From assembly GCA_964613665.1 (NCBI GenBank), contig CAZTIG010000007.1, positions 1 to 64,000 of the forward strand: a stretch of 64,000 nt of DNA, given 5' to 3'. The notes below the pieces were generated by a model that worked only from the letters and a program-made list of their open reading frames with translations, did not search any database and was not told the DNA's origin. Made by a program: the position numbers and the translations under genes. This stretch comes from CAZQFV01 sp964613665. GTDB lineage: Bacteria > Chloroflexota > Chloroflexia > DTKN01. This document shows, piece by piece, positions 16,869 through 25,834 of this stretch; the stretch's first letter is position 1; each line of letters starts with the position of its first letter.

Positions 16869-18083
16869 ATGTCGTCCAGCAGGCTACAAGTCGTTCTGAT
16901 CATTCCCTGGTACGGACTGGAGACGGCCGGCGGGGCAGAGGCCCACGGCCGGCGGCTGGCCGAAAGCCTGAAAGCTGCCGGGGTAGAGATCGAGGTCTGG
17001 ACCAGTTGTGGCAAGGATTTCTTCTCGCCCCATCTGCGCGAGCACTACCCCGAAGGGGTGGGCGAGGTCAACGGGGTGGCGGTACGCCGCTTTCGTGTGC
17101 GGCAGGAGCCAGCCGAGTCCTTCTTCCGTGCACACCCGGAGGTGCTGCGCCCCGGCGAGCCGCCGGAGCTGGGCCGCGGGCACCCGGCCGCGGAGCTGGT
17201 CGTGGAAGACGCCCTGTTCGACCAGGTTGTGGCCCATCGCCATACCCACACATTCGTCTTTATGCCCTACGTCTGGGGGACGACGGTCTGGGGAGCGCGG
17301 CTCTGCCCGGAGCGGACCTTTCTGATTCCCTGCTTGCACGACGAGCCCTGGGCTCACGCCCCAGTCTACAAGCCGACCTTTACAGCCGTCCGCGGGTTGC
17401 TCTTCAACTCCGACCCGGAGGCCGAACTGGCCCAGCGCCTCTACGGCTTCGAGCCGCAGCGCGCCGCGGTCATCGGCGAGGGCATCGACATGCACTGGCA
17501 GGGGGATGCCCGCCGCTTTCGGCACAAGTACGGGCTCTACGACCCGTTCATCCTCTTTGCCGGGCGGCGCGACCAAGGCAAGCGGGCGCTCACGCTGATC
17601 AGCTACTTTTGCGAGTACAAGTCCCGCTATCCCAACCGGCTGAAGCTGGCCCTGGCCGGCAAGAACCCGATCGACATCCCCTCGGCCTTTGCCGCCGACA
17701 TCGTCGACCTGGGCTTTCTCGCAGAACAGGACAAGCACGATGCCTACGCCGCGGCGACGATCTTCTGCCAGCCCTCGGCAGTGGAGAGCTTCTCCATCGT
17801 CCTGATGGAGGCCTGGCTGCAAGGCACGCCGGCCCTGGTCAACGCCGAGTGCGCGGTCACCGTGGACCACTGCCGCAAGAGCGGAGGCGGCCTCTACTTC
17901 GCCGACTATTTCGAGTTCGAGGCCTGCGTGGAGTACCTGTTGGCCCGGCCGGCCTTGCGCCAGCGCATGGGGGCCCTGGGGCGGGAGTACGTCCGAAGGA
18001 ACTACCGCTGGGAGGACATCGCCGGGCGGTTCATCGACCGAGTCCACGGGCCAGCCGAGGCTGTGGCAGTGGAGAAGGCATAG
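16869..18083 (+). CDS. Glycosyltransferase, group 1 family
   Basis: 404 residues, GT-B fold. The N-terminal half begins with LQVVLIIPWYGLETAGGAEAH, the glycine loop of family 4 enzymes. The C-terminal half has the segment FILFAGRRDQGKRALTLISY and FCQPSAVESFSIVLMEAWLQ, which fits the EX7E-like nucleotide-sugar site (E...SFSIVLMEA). Start ATG 16869 was chosen over the earlier in-frame start that overlaps the previous gene because GGAGAG lies just upstream. It ends one base before the next gene begins. It probably adds one sugar to the surface glycan. Confidence 0.85.
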   Translation: MSSSRLQVVLIIPWYGLETAGGAEAHGRRLAESLKAAGVEIEVWTSCGKDFFSPHLREHYPEGVGEVNGVAVRRFRVRQEPAESFFRAHPEVLRPGEPPELGRGHPAAELVVEDALFDQVVAHRHTHTFVFMPYVWGTTVWGARLCPERTFLIPCLHDEPWAHAPVYKPTFTAVRGLLFNSDPEAELAQRLYGFEPQRAAVIGEGIDMHWQGDARRFRHKYGLYDPFILFAGRRDQGKRALTLISYFCEYKSRYPNRLKLALAGKNPIDIPSAFAADIVDLGFLAEQDKHDAYAAATIFCQPSAVESFSIVLMEAWLQGTPALVNAECAVTVDHCRKSGGGLYFADYFEFEACVEYLLARPALRQRMGALGREYVRRNYRWEDIAGRFIDRVHGPAEAVAVEKA

Positions 18084-20657
18084 ATGGCCGTGCTGAGGCT
18101 TGTAGTCTGCCTGCTGGCCACACCCTTGCTGCTGTTCCTTCCCGGATACCTCCTGCTGCAGTGGCTGCGTCGCAGGCGCAACGCCGACCTGCCCCTGGCC
18201 GACACCATCTTTCACAGCATCCTGGCCAGCACGCTGCTGACCTCGGCCCTGGCGCTGCTGCTGGCCGAAGTGGGTCTTTTCTCGCTGCCGCTGCTCCTGG
18301 GACTGCTGGCCGGCCTATCGCTCCTGCTGGGCCTGCTCCTGGGCCGAAACCACGTCCCCCTGCGGATGTCCCGGCCGGCCTGGACCGACCTGCTGCCCCT
18401 GCTCCTGGCCCTGCTCAGCGCCATGCTGGCAGCGCGCCCCTTCGAGTACGTCCTGGGCAGCGGCGACCCGGGCAGCTACATCAACATCGGGGTGGCCATC
18501 GCCGACAGCGGCGGGATCATCCTGCACAACCCCGAGATCAGCCAGCTCCAGGATGCCGAGTTCGCCCGGCGCGAGCTGCTCTACGCCGACCTGGGTGCGC
18601 CGGGCCTGCCCCAGGGCTATCAGCACTTTCCGGCCATGTACATCGCCGACCAGTCGACCGGGACGATCGCGCCGCAGTTCTACCACCTGTACCCGGTCTG
18701 GGTGGCGATCGGCTACTCCCTGTTTGGGCTGCGCGGCGCACTGTGCATGGCGCCTCTCTTTGGCGTCCTGGCCATGCTGGCTGTGTACTTTGCCGGGAAG
18801 GCCATCTTCGGACGTTGGGCCGGCCTCCTGGGCAGCCTGTTCCTCGGAGCCAACCTGATCCAGGTGTGGTTCTCGCGCTACTCCACCTCGGAGATCCCTG
18901 CCCAGTACTGGGTGTTCGCGGCGGCCGGCATGCTGGCGCTGTATCTGGCCCCTCGGACCTCCGCAGCCGACGACGGGCGCGTGGCCGAAGGGGTGCTGGC
19001 CGCCGGGGCCATGGCTGCCTTGTTGCACACCCGCCTGGACGGGCTGCTCGCGCTGGTGCCCGTCGTGCTGTGGCTGCTGTACCTGCTCCTCTTCCGCCAC
19101 CGGCAATGGAAACCGCACCTGGCCTTTTCCCTTGTCCTGGGTGCCGCCCTGGTCCACCTGGCCCTTTATGTCCCCATCTTTGCCGGACGCTACGCCCTGC
19201 GCAGTGTCCTGGCGCTCTACAGCTACCTCCTGCGGCCGGCCCTGGCCATTTCCCTCGCCGTGGCAGCTGTCGCTGGATGCCTGGGCCTGGCCTGTCTGGC
19301 ACGCAGCGGCTGGCCGGCACGGCATGCCACAGCCGTGCGCGTCACCCTGATGCTCCTCCTGGCCGGCCTGGCGGTCTGGGCCTACTTCGTCTGGCCGGCG
19401 ATCACCGCGCCACAGGTCGTGGAGTACCCGGCGTATCCCGAGCCGGTTCGGTTCCTCTTTGAGAACGACGAGAACCTGGTCCGCCTAGGCTGGTACGTGA
19501 CCCCGTGGGGGCTGCTCCTGGGGTTCGTGGGGCTCCTGGAGGCAATCCGGCGCGAGCCGGCCCGGCGCATTGCCTGGCTGCTGGCCGTCTTTCTCATCTT
19601 CGGCACGCTCTACACGTACCAGGCTTCCGACGCCCCGATCCAGGTCCACGTGATGCGCCGCTATGTGCCGGCGGTGATCCCCACGCTGGCCCTGGGGGCC
19701 GGCTATGCCCTGCAGCGGCTCGGCCAGGCCGCCCGCGGGCGGATGGGCGTTGCCCTGGCAGGCCTGCTGGCAGCCGGCCTGCTGGCGCTCACCGCCTTGC
19801 CCACCGTGCCGTTCCTGGGCTATGTGGAGTATGCCGGGGCGGTCGACCAGGTGAGCCAGCTGGCCGGCCGTTTCGACGAGAACGCCCTCCTGCTCTACGA
19901 CGAACCGGAGTACGGGGTGCTGCTGGGGATGCCTCTGCAATACATCTTTCACCTGCCGGGGTTCACGCTGCAACGCGAGCATCCCGACCCGGCCGGCCTC
20001 ACCGCACAGCTCCGGGCCTGGGAGAGCGCAGGCCACGAAGTATACCTGATCGTGACCCGCGGGCGCAGCCGCCTCCGGGCCGGTGATTTTGCCCTGATCC
20101 CCTGGGGGACGGCGCAGTTCTCCTTGCCCCGTCTGGAACAGGTTTCCGAGCGGAGGCCCACGCAGGTGGTCCAGCTGCCCTTTGCGCTGGAGATCTATCG
20201 CCTGCGGCCGGCCGGCACCTCTCCGGCCAACTGCGAGGTGGACCTCGGTGGGGCCGACTATGCGGCCGTTGGTGAAGGCTTCTTCAGCAAAGAGGTGATG
20301 CCGGAGGGGGAAACCTTTCGCTGGACGAAAGAGGACGCCGAACTGCTCCTGCCCGGCCCCTGTTTCTCCAGCACCCAGCCAATCTCCATCGAGCTGTCAT
20401 TGGGGCACAACCGCCCACCCGACGTGCCGCCACCCGAGGTGGAGGTATGGCTGGAGGGCCGCCTGCTGGCGCGCCTGGACGTGCAGTTCTGGTTCCACAC
20501 CTATGAAGTCCTCGTTCCAGCGGACCTGGCGCGTGAACTGGCCCGTCGACCCGTAGCATACCTGCACCTGCGCGGCGACGTGTGGCAGCCGGCGACTTCC
20601 GGGATACCGGACGAGCGGGGACTGGGCGTCTTTGTGGACTGGATAAAGGTCAGGTGA
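18084..20657 (+). CDS. Large multi-spanning membrane glycosyltransferase (GT-C / PMT-like)
   Basis: 857 residues. At least ten hydrophobic segments lie between residues 1 and 590, starting with a membrane helix at 4-27. The first long extracytoplasmic loop contains VLGSGDPGSYINIG, in the position of the acidic catalytic motif of lipid-linked-sugar glycosyltransferases (GT39/GT83-like). The last 230 residues lie outside the membrane and are beta-rich. ATG 18084 directly follows the stop codon of the preceding glycosyltransferase, so translation is probably coupled. Likely role: transfer of a sugar from a polyprenyl carrier to a glycan or protein on the outer face. The acceptor is unknown. Confidence 0.75.
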   Translation: MAVLRLVVCLLATPLLLFLPGYLLLQWLRRRRNADLPLADTIFHSILASTLLTSALALLLAEVGLFSLPLLLGLLAGLSLLLGLLLGRNHVPLRMSRPAWTDLLPLLLALLSAMLAARPFEYVLGSGDPGSYINIGVAIADSGGIILHNPEISQLQDAEFARRELLYADLGAPGLPQGYQHFPAMYIADQSTGTIAPQFYHLYPVWVAIGYSLFGLRGALCMAPLFGVLAMLAVYFAGKAIFGRWAGLLGSLFLGANLIQVWFSRYSTSEIPAQYWVFAAAGMLALYLAPRTSAADDGRVAEGVLAAGAMAALLHTRLDGLLALVPVVLWLLYLLLFRHRQWKPHLAFSLVLGAALVHLALYVPIFAGRYALRSVLALYSYLLRPALAISLAVAAVAGCLGLACLARSGWPARHATAVRVTLMLLLAGLAVWAYFVWPAITAPQVVEYPAYPEPVRFLFENDENLVRLGWYVTPWGLLLGFVGLLEAIRREPARRIAWLLAVFLIFGTLYTYQASDAPIQVHVMRRYVPAVIPTLALGAGYALQRLGQAARGRMGVALAGLLAAGLLALTALPTVPFLGYVEYAGAVDQVSQLAGRFDENALLLYDEPEYGVLLGMPLQYIFHLPGFTLQREHPDPAGLTAQLRAWESAGHEVYLIVTRGRSRLRAGDFALIPWGTAQFSLPRLEQVSERRPTQVVQLPFALEIYRLRPAGTSPANCEVDLGGADYAAVGEGFFSKEVMPEGETFRWTKEDAELLLPGPCFSSTQPISIELSLGHNRPPDVPPPEVEVWLEGRLLARLDVQFWFHTYEVLVPADLARELARRPVAYLHLRGDVWQPATSGIPDERGLGVFVDWIKVR

Positions 20658-20719
20658 ACCGGGACGGTCACGGTACCGGCCATGGAAGCTGACCTACGCA
20701 ACAAGGAGGAGCACGCACC

Positions 20720-21934
20720 ATGACGGAACCCACAGACTACGCGGAGATCGCAGCCTGTCTGCGCGACATCTCGCGCCGGCTCAACCAGCGGCGGGTCGTG
20801 CGCCCGGGGACGCTGCGCTCCGCCACGCCGCTGATCGGCCCGGCGCTTTCGTGGCTGCGCAGGCTGTGGAACAGCGTGGCTGGCCGCTGGTACGTGGACC
20901 CGGTCGTCGACGGGGTGAACGCCTTCCACGAGGAGGTGGTCCGCTCCCTGGACGACGTCGCCGCCATCCTGGCCCGACTGGACCAACGCCTGGCCGCGGC
21001 CGAGCGGCAGAATGAAGGGCTGCCACGGCAGACTGCCCAGGCCCAGGCCGACGCAGCCCAGGCCCGCGCGCAGACCGCTGCGCTGCATGGACAGGTTGCC
21101 GCCCTGCAGGAGCATGCGGCGGTCCTTCAGCAACATGCAACCGCCTTGCAGGAGCAGACGGCTTCAGCCATGTGGCAGATCGCTGTGCTCCGCCAGGAAG
21201 TCACGGAGCTGGCCAGCCTGTCGCAGCCAAACCCGGCGGCAGGGGTTCCGCCTCTTCCCAACCTGGCGCTGGCCCGGTCGGCCTGGGAGACGGAGGCTCG
21301 CAGTGGCCTGTTGCGGGCCCAGGAGGCCATCCTGACGCGTGGGCCGGACGAGGACGAGGAATCCTACCGGGAACGATTCGAACGCGACGGGGCCTGCGAT
21401 GCCGGCCGGCTGGAGCCGTACCTCTCCCCAGATAGCCGGGTGCTGGAGATCGGCTGCGGGATCGGCCGGGTGCTCAAGCATGTGCAGGCCCAAGAGCGCT
21501 GGGGGCTGGACATCTCCCAGGGGATGCTGGACTGGGCGCGGGTGTACCTGGAGGGGCAGGAAGGCATCCACCTCGTCCAGACGAACGGCTTTGACTTCCA
21601 GGGCCTCCCCGACGACTACTTCGACCTGGCCTACTCCTACATCGTCCTGCAGCACATCAACAAGCAGGCCGGCTACAGCTACATGCGCGAGACATACCGC
21701 GTGCTGAAACCGGGAGGCCGCTTCTTCTTCCAGTTGATGAACCTGCTCTGCGACGCCGGGTTCCAGGTGTTCCAGGACACCCTGACCCAGCACTACCCCC
21801 TGTACCTGTACACGCCCGACGAGGTCCGCTGCAAGCTGGCGCGCTGCGGCTTCGCGATCGACGAACTGAGCACCGCCGGGGACAGCATCTACGTGGCCGG
21901 ACACAAGCCGGCGGCGCAGCCGGCAGAGGGGTAG
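20720..21934 (+). CDS. Methyltransferase with WYV module and coiled coil
   Basis: 404 residues. The WYV module is PLIGPALSWLRRLWNSVAG then RWYVDPVVDGVNAFHEEVV (about 34-75). A long alanine/glutamine-rich coiled coil (about 80-170, QAQADAAQARAQTAALHGQ) follows. The rest is a class I methyltransferase: VLEIGCGIGRVLKHV, WGLDISQGMLDWA, YFDLAYSYIVLQHI and YRVLKPGGRFFFQLMN. ATG 20720 is preceded by AAGGAGGAG. It is the last gene of the glycan cluster, 62 bp after the membrane glycosyltransferase and convergent with secF. The three WYV proteins may form a joint complex through these N-terminal parts. Confidence 0.78.
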   Translation: MTEPTDYAEIAACLRDISRRLNQRRVVRPGTLRSATPLIGPALSWLRRLWNSVAGRWYVDPVVDGVNAFHEEVVRSLDDVAAILARLDQRLAAAERQNEGLPRQTAQAQADAAQARAQTAALHGQVAALQEHAAVLQQHATALQEQTASAMWQIAVLRQEVTELASLSQPNPAAGVPPLPNLALARSAWETEARSGLLRAQEAILTRGPDEDEESYRERFERDGACDAGRLEPYLSPDSRVLEIGCGIGRVLKHVQAQERWGLDISQGMLDWARVYLEGQEGIHLVQTNGFDFQGLPDDYFDLAYSYIVLQHINKQAGYSYMRETYRVLKPGGRFFFQLMNLLCDAGFQVFQDTLTQHYPLYLYTPDEVRCKLARCGFAIDELSTAGDSIYVAGHKPAAQPAEG

Positions 21935-21985
21935 AAGGCTTCTCCGACAGGCCCGGGCCCGCCGGGCGCCGATCGCCGGCCGGGG

Positions 21986-22921
21986 CTAGGTCGCTTCCCT
22001 TTTCCGCAGCCGCCGGAAGAAGCGCGGGATGTCGCCGTTCTCCCAGACCACCAGCAGCGGCACGGCGTTGAAGATGGAGGAGTAGGTGCCGCTGGCCAGG
22101 CCGATGAACATCACCAGGATGAACTGCTTGATCGTGGCCCCGCCAAAGAGCAGAATGGCCACCATCACGAACATCGCGTTCAGCTGGGTCGTCAGGGAGC
22201 GGTGCAGCGTCTGGGTGAGGCTGTGGTCGACGACCTCCTCATAGGGCAGGCCGCGCATCTTGGGAGTGTTCTCGCGGATGCGGTCGTAGACGACGATGGT
22301 ATCCTGGACGGAAAAACCGATCACGGTGAGCAGTGCCGAGAGGAAGAGGATATCGGCCTCCCAGCCCCAGATCAGGCCGGCCAGGGAGAACAGCCCCACC
22401 GTCACCAGGATGTCGTGGACCATGGCGATGATGGCGCAAAGGCCGTAGCGGAAGGGGTGCGGCACCTTGCGGAAGGCAAAGGTGATAAAGCCCAGGATGA
22501 CCACCGCGGCGGCGACCACGGCGATGATCGCCCAGGTGGTGACCACCTGGCTGATCGACGGGCCCACTGTGTCGAAACGCAGCTCGGTCAAGGGGCCGAA
22601 GCGCTGCTCCAGCGCAGCCTCCACACGGTCCTTGGTCGGCGCGTCGATGACCTCGCTGCGCACGATCGCGGTGCGATCGTCCTCGGCCAGCTTGACCGAG
22701 GCGACGGCGACGCCCTCCTGCAGCACGACGTCGCGGACCTGCTCCGACTGCACCGGCTGGGCGAACTCCACCTCCAGGTAGGACCCGCTGGTAAAATCGA
22801 TGCTCAGGCGCACCGGGCTGCCGTACTGGACGGTGGAGATGACCATGGCTACGATGCCCGGGATGATGATCAGGGCCGAGATGAGGAAGTAGAGGTATCG
22901 TCTGCGCACCAGGTGAAGCAA
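21986..22921 (-). CDS. secF: Protein translocase subunit SecF
   Basis: 311 residues, inner-membrane partner of SecD that uses the proton gradient to pull secreted proteins out of the SecYEG channel. A membrane helix at about 9-32 is followed by the periplasmic segment with VRLSIDFTSGSYLEV, then five further helices. The fourth-helix region has VIGFSVQDTIVVYDRIREN, the SecF signature. Length is normal. It lies 22 bp downstream of secD in the usual order. The 51 bp separating it from the convergent methyltransferase gene hold only GC-rich inverted sequence. Confidence 0.96.
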   Translation of the reverse strand: MLHLVRRRYLYFLISALIIIPGIVAMVISTVQYGSPVRLSIDFTSGSYLEVEFAQPVQSEQVRDVVLQEGVAVASVKLAEDDRTAIVRSEVIDAPTKDRVEAALEQRFGPLTELRFDTVGPSISQVVTTWAIIAVVAAAVVILGFITFAFRKVPHPFRYGLCAIIAMVHDILVTVGLFSLAGLIWGWEADILFLSALLTVIGFSVQDTIVVYDRIRENTPKMRGLPYEEVVDHSLTQTLHRSLTTQLNAMFVMVAILLFGGATIKQFILVMFIGLASGTYSSIFNAVPLLVVWENGDIPRFFRRLRKREAT

Positions 22922-22943
22922 GAGCGTCCTCCTCGGCAGGCGC

Positions 22944-24377
22944 CTACAGGCGCGGCTCCACCGCCGCCCCCAGCAAGAAGCGGCTGTGCCGCTCCAGCAC
23001 CCCGCCGGCCAGCCAGTAGGCCAGCCGCAGGAAGGTGCGGGTGATGGTGATGGCGCTGAACATGCTCACGATCACGCCGATGGCCAGGGTGATGGCAAAG
23101 CCCTTGACGATGCTGGCCCCCAACTGGCTGCCGAATACGTACAGGACCACGCAGGTCAGCAGGGTGGACAGGTTCGAGTCCAGGATCGAGGTCCAGGCGC
23201 GGTCGAAACCGGCCTCGATCGCCGCATGCAGCGTCTTGCCGGCGCGCAGCTCCTCCTTCATGCGCTCAAAGATCAGGATGTTGGCATCCACAGCCATGCC
23301 GATGGAGAGGAGCAGCCCGGCGATGCCCGGCAGCGTCAGCGTCACCGGGATCAGCTTGTAGATGGCAAAGATGAGAACGGTGTAGCTGCAGAGGGCCAGC
23401 CCGGAGAGCACCCCCGGGAGGCGGTAGTAGAGCGCCATGAAGAGAAGCACCGTGGCCAGGCCGATGATCCCGGCGACGACGCTCTTGTTGACCGAATCCT
23501 CTCCCAGCGTGGGGCCGACGGTGCGCGTGGCCACCACGCTCAGGGGTACGGGCAGGGCGCCGTACTGCAGGAGCAGGGCGATGCGCTGCGCCTCGTCAAA
23601 GTCGATGTTCTCGCCGCTGATCTGAGCCCGGCCGTCGGTGATCGCCTCCTGGACCACGGGCGAGGAGACGACCTTCTTGTCCAGGACGATGGACAGCGGC
23701 TTGCCCACGTGGGCCAGCGTCCAAGCGGCGAACTTCTCCCGGCCGGCCGGGCCGAATCCCAGGCGGATGATCGGCTTCCCGGTGAGATGGTCGGTGTCCG
23801 CCATGATCTGGCCCAGGTCCAGCTCGTTCCCGGTGACGACGGTCTCGTACACCCTGGTGTGGGTGATGGCGGCGATCTGCGCCGGCGTCAGGCCGTACGT
23901 CGTGCTGACGACGGTGCCGGGATCGAGGTACTCATCCCCCGTGGCGACAAACTCCAGGAACCCGGTGTTCTGCATCGCCGCCAGGGCCTCCTGGCGGTCG
24001 AAGAGGCCGGGCAACTCGACCACGATGCGACTCTGCCCCTGCACCTGCAGGCTGGGCTCGGACACGCCCAACCGGTCTACGCGGCTGGCGATGATGTCGC
24101 GGGCCACCTGGATGCTCTGCACGGTCAGCGTCGTCGCCGTCTGGGCCTCCAGGATGACCTGCATGCCTCCCTGCAGGTCCAGGCCCAGGCGCAGGGTGGT
24201 AGAGCGGATGGCCAACTCCCTCTGCCGGGCCAGCGCGATCTCTTCGGCGCTGGGGTTCTCCGAGATCTCCGGCACGGGCCGCCAGAAGGCGATGGCGGGA
24301 CTCCACAGGTCGATCCAGACAGCCGCTCCCAGGAGCAGGATGATCGTGGCCAACAGGATCCAGTCGCGGCGCTGCAC
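22944..24377 (-). CDS. secD: Protein translocase subunit SecD
   Basis: 477 residues. An N-terminal membrane helix (about 8-27), then the signature LRLGLDLQGGMQVILEA, a periplasmic P1 region, and five C-terminal helices including GLLLSIGMAVDANILIFERMKEELRAG (written here in its conserved parts: IGMAVDANI and IFERMKEEL). It works with SecF in proton-driven protein export. The P1 head is short compared with E. coli SecD (615 residues), as is usual for smaller bacterial SecDs. GTG start 24377 is preceded by GGAGG. Promoter and MITE copy 2 lie immediately upstream. Confidence 0.96.
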   Translation of the reverse strand: MQRRDWILLATIILLLGAAVWIDLWSPAIAFWRPVPEISENPSAEEIALARQRELAIRSTTLRLGLDLQGGMQVILEAQTATTLTVQSIQVARDIIASRVDRLGVSEPSLQVQGQSRIVVELPGLFDRQEALAAMQNTGFLEFVATGDEYLDPGTVVSTTYGLTPAQIAAITHTRVYETVVTGNELDLGQIMADTDHLTGKPIIRLGFGPAGREKFAAWTLAHVGKPLSIVLDKKVVSSPVVQEAITDGRAQISGENIDFDEAQRIALLLQYGALPVPLSVVATRTVGPTLGEDSVNKSVVAGIIGLATVLLFMALYYRLPGVLSGLALCSYTVLIFAIYKLIPVTLTLPGIAGLLLSIGMAVDANILIFERMKEELRAGKTLHAAIEAGFDRAWTSILDSNLSTLLTCVVLYVFGSQLGASIVKGFAITLAIGVIVSMFSAITITRTFLRLAYWLAGGVLERHSRFLLGAAVEPRL

Positions 24378-24463
24378 CCAGAGCCTCCAGCGGGCAATCG
24401 CCCGGCTCGTTCCGCCGAGGCTGGCACAGCCGGGACACCGACGGGCCAGTTCGGGACCTGGGC

Positions 24464-24492
24464 ATTATACTACCGGACGTGCGCGCGTGCAA
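24464..24492 (-). promoter_or_regulatory. Promoter of secD-secF
   Basis: Minus-strand TTGCAC (24487-24492), 17-bp spacer, TATAAT (24464-24469). The MITE A copy 2 begins 17 bp upstream of the -35 box. Confidence 0.8.
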
Positions 24493-24509
24493 ACGTGAGG
24501 CGGTTCGGA

Positions 24510-24674
24510 CACGGCGATATCAAGGTCACGCCGATGCACAGCGGCTGGCAAGTGCCCGGCCGGCGTACAGCGCGGCATGGCCGTACCATTGCCGTGTCCC
24601 TGGATGTGCGGCGTCGGGCCGTTGCCGGAGCCGGGCACTTGCCGGTCAAGGCCGGCGACTTTGGTACAGCCGTG
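24510..24674 (+). mobile_element. MITE family A, copy 2
   Basis: 165 bp, same length and ends as copy 1, with a handful of substitutions. It is flanked by perfect 9-bp direct repeats CGGTTCGGA (24501-24509 and 24675-24683), which proves insertion by transposition. It sits in the divergent region between secD and the HD-GYP gene, with its left end facing the secD promoter. Confidence 0.95.
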
Positions 24675-24724
24675 CGGTTCGGAGGGGAGAGAGAAGAACA
24701 GACAACAGATGCTCCGACTTGTGG

Positions 24725-24730
24725 TATAAT
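24725..24730 (+). promoter_or_regulatory. -10 element for the HD-GYP gene
   Basis: A perfect TATAAT with a TG-like context (GTGGTATAAT) lies 53 bp before the ATG at 24784. The 17-bp-distant hexamer (ACAACA) is a poor -35, so the promoter may need an activator or act as an extended -10 promoter. Confidence 0.6.
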
Positions 24731-24783
24731 AGCGGGCGCGACACCACTTCGTCGGGCCATGGGGGCTACGCAAGGAAGCCGGC

Positions 24784-25830
24784 ATGAGCAGCGAAAGCGA
24801 TTCGAATGATCGCATCGTGCAGACGCTGAACCGCATCAGTGAGATGATTGCCGGCCGTAACCCCCTACCGGAGGTGTTCCGGGCCGTTGCCGCCGGCGCC
24901 GAAGACGTGGGAGGAGCCCGCTGGGGCCTGTTCGCGTACATGGACCCGCCACGGCCGGCCGAGTTCTTCGGCTCGGGGAGCGCGCTCCTCTTTGGGCCGG
25001 CCTTCCTGCAGGCACTGGAGCAGGCCCGTCCGGTGAACGGCTCCTCTGCGCCGCTGGTCCTGACGATCCATGCCCCGCCATCATCGAACCTGCTGGCCGC
25101 CGTGACCACGCCCACCTTCCAGGGCCGCACCCTGATCGGGGCGCTGGCCGCCCTGTACGAGGAGCTCCCCCGGAAGCTGCCCTCCCACGTGCTCACCCTG
25201 CTCAACAACCAGGCGCGCATCGCCATCGAGAAATGGCGGCTGGGCAGCGTCATCGCCGAGAGCTACACCGGCGTGATCCAGGCGCTGGCCTCGCTCATCG
25301 ATACCCGCGACCCCTATGCCAACCGCCACTCCCGCGCGGTCACCGAGCTGGCCGTGGCCCTGGCCAGCACCGTGGGCCTGCCCGAAGAGCAGGTCAGCAC
25401 CATCCGCTACGGCGCCATCCTTCACGACATCGGCAAGATCGGGATCAGCGAGGACATCCTGGGCAAGCCTGGCGCCCTTGCCCCCAGTGAACGGGCCGTG
25501 GTCGAGACCCACCCGCTGGTGGCGGTCTCGATCCTGCGCAACATCCCCTACATGGACGACGTGGTCCTGCTGATCCGCCACCACCACGAGCACTATGACG
25601 GCAGCGGTTATCCCGACGGGCTGCGCGGCGACGAGATCCCTCTGGGGGCACAGATCATCGCCATCGCCGACGCCTTCGAGGCGCTGACCGCGGGGGAACG
25701 CTCCTATCACCGAGGGCGAAGCATCCCAGAGGCCTGTACGATCCTGCGGCAGATGGCCGGCCGACACTACAACCCCACGCTGGTCGCGGCCTTTCTGCGC
25801 ATGATCGGCCAGCCGGTGGAGGAACCGTAG
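24784..25830 (+). CDS. HD-GYP domain cyclic-di-GMP phosphodiesterase with N-terminal GAF-like domain
   Basis: 348 residues, cytoplasmic. Residues 1 to about 150 look like a GAF-type sensor domain. The HD-GYP domain occupies about 155-340: metal motif HDIGKIG, then HHHEHYDGSGYP with the diagnostic GYP triplet, and IADAFEALT. The enzyme should hydrolyse the second messenger c-di-GMP. The usual DRPYR region is altered to GERSYHRG. ATG 24784 follows AAGGAAG. It is a single gene whose stop lies only 4 bp from the stop of the convergent operon, leaving no room for a separate terminator. Confidence 0.9.
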   Translation: MSSESDSNDRIVQTLNRISEMIAGRNPLPEVFRAVAAGAEDVGGARWGLFAYMDPPRPAEFFGSGSALLFGPAFLQALEQARPVNGSSAPLVLTIHAPPSSNLLAAVTTPTFQGRTLIGALAALYEELPRKLPSHVLTLLNNQARIAIEKWRLGSVIAESYTGVIQALASLIDTRDPYANRHSRAVTELAVALASTVGLPEEQVSTIRYGAILHDIGKIGISEDILGKPGALAPSERAVVETHPLVAVSILRNIPYMDDVVLLIRHHHEHYDGSGYPDGLRGDEIPLGAQIIAIADAFEALTAGERSYHRGRSIPEACTILRQMAGRHYNPTLVAAFLRMIGQPVEEP

Positions 25831-25834
25831 CCTC

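Noticed and set aside
24731..24783. c-di-GMP riboswitch before the HD-GYP gene
   Set aside because: The leader is only about 50 nt, too short for a GEMM aptamer with an expression platform.
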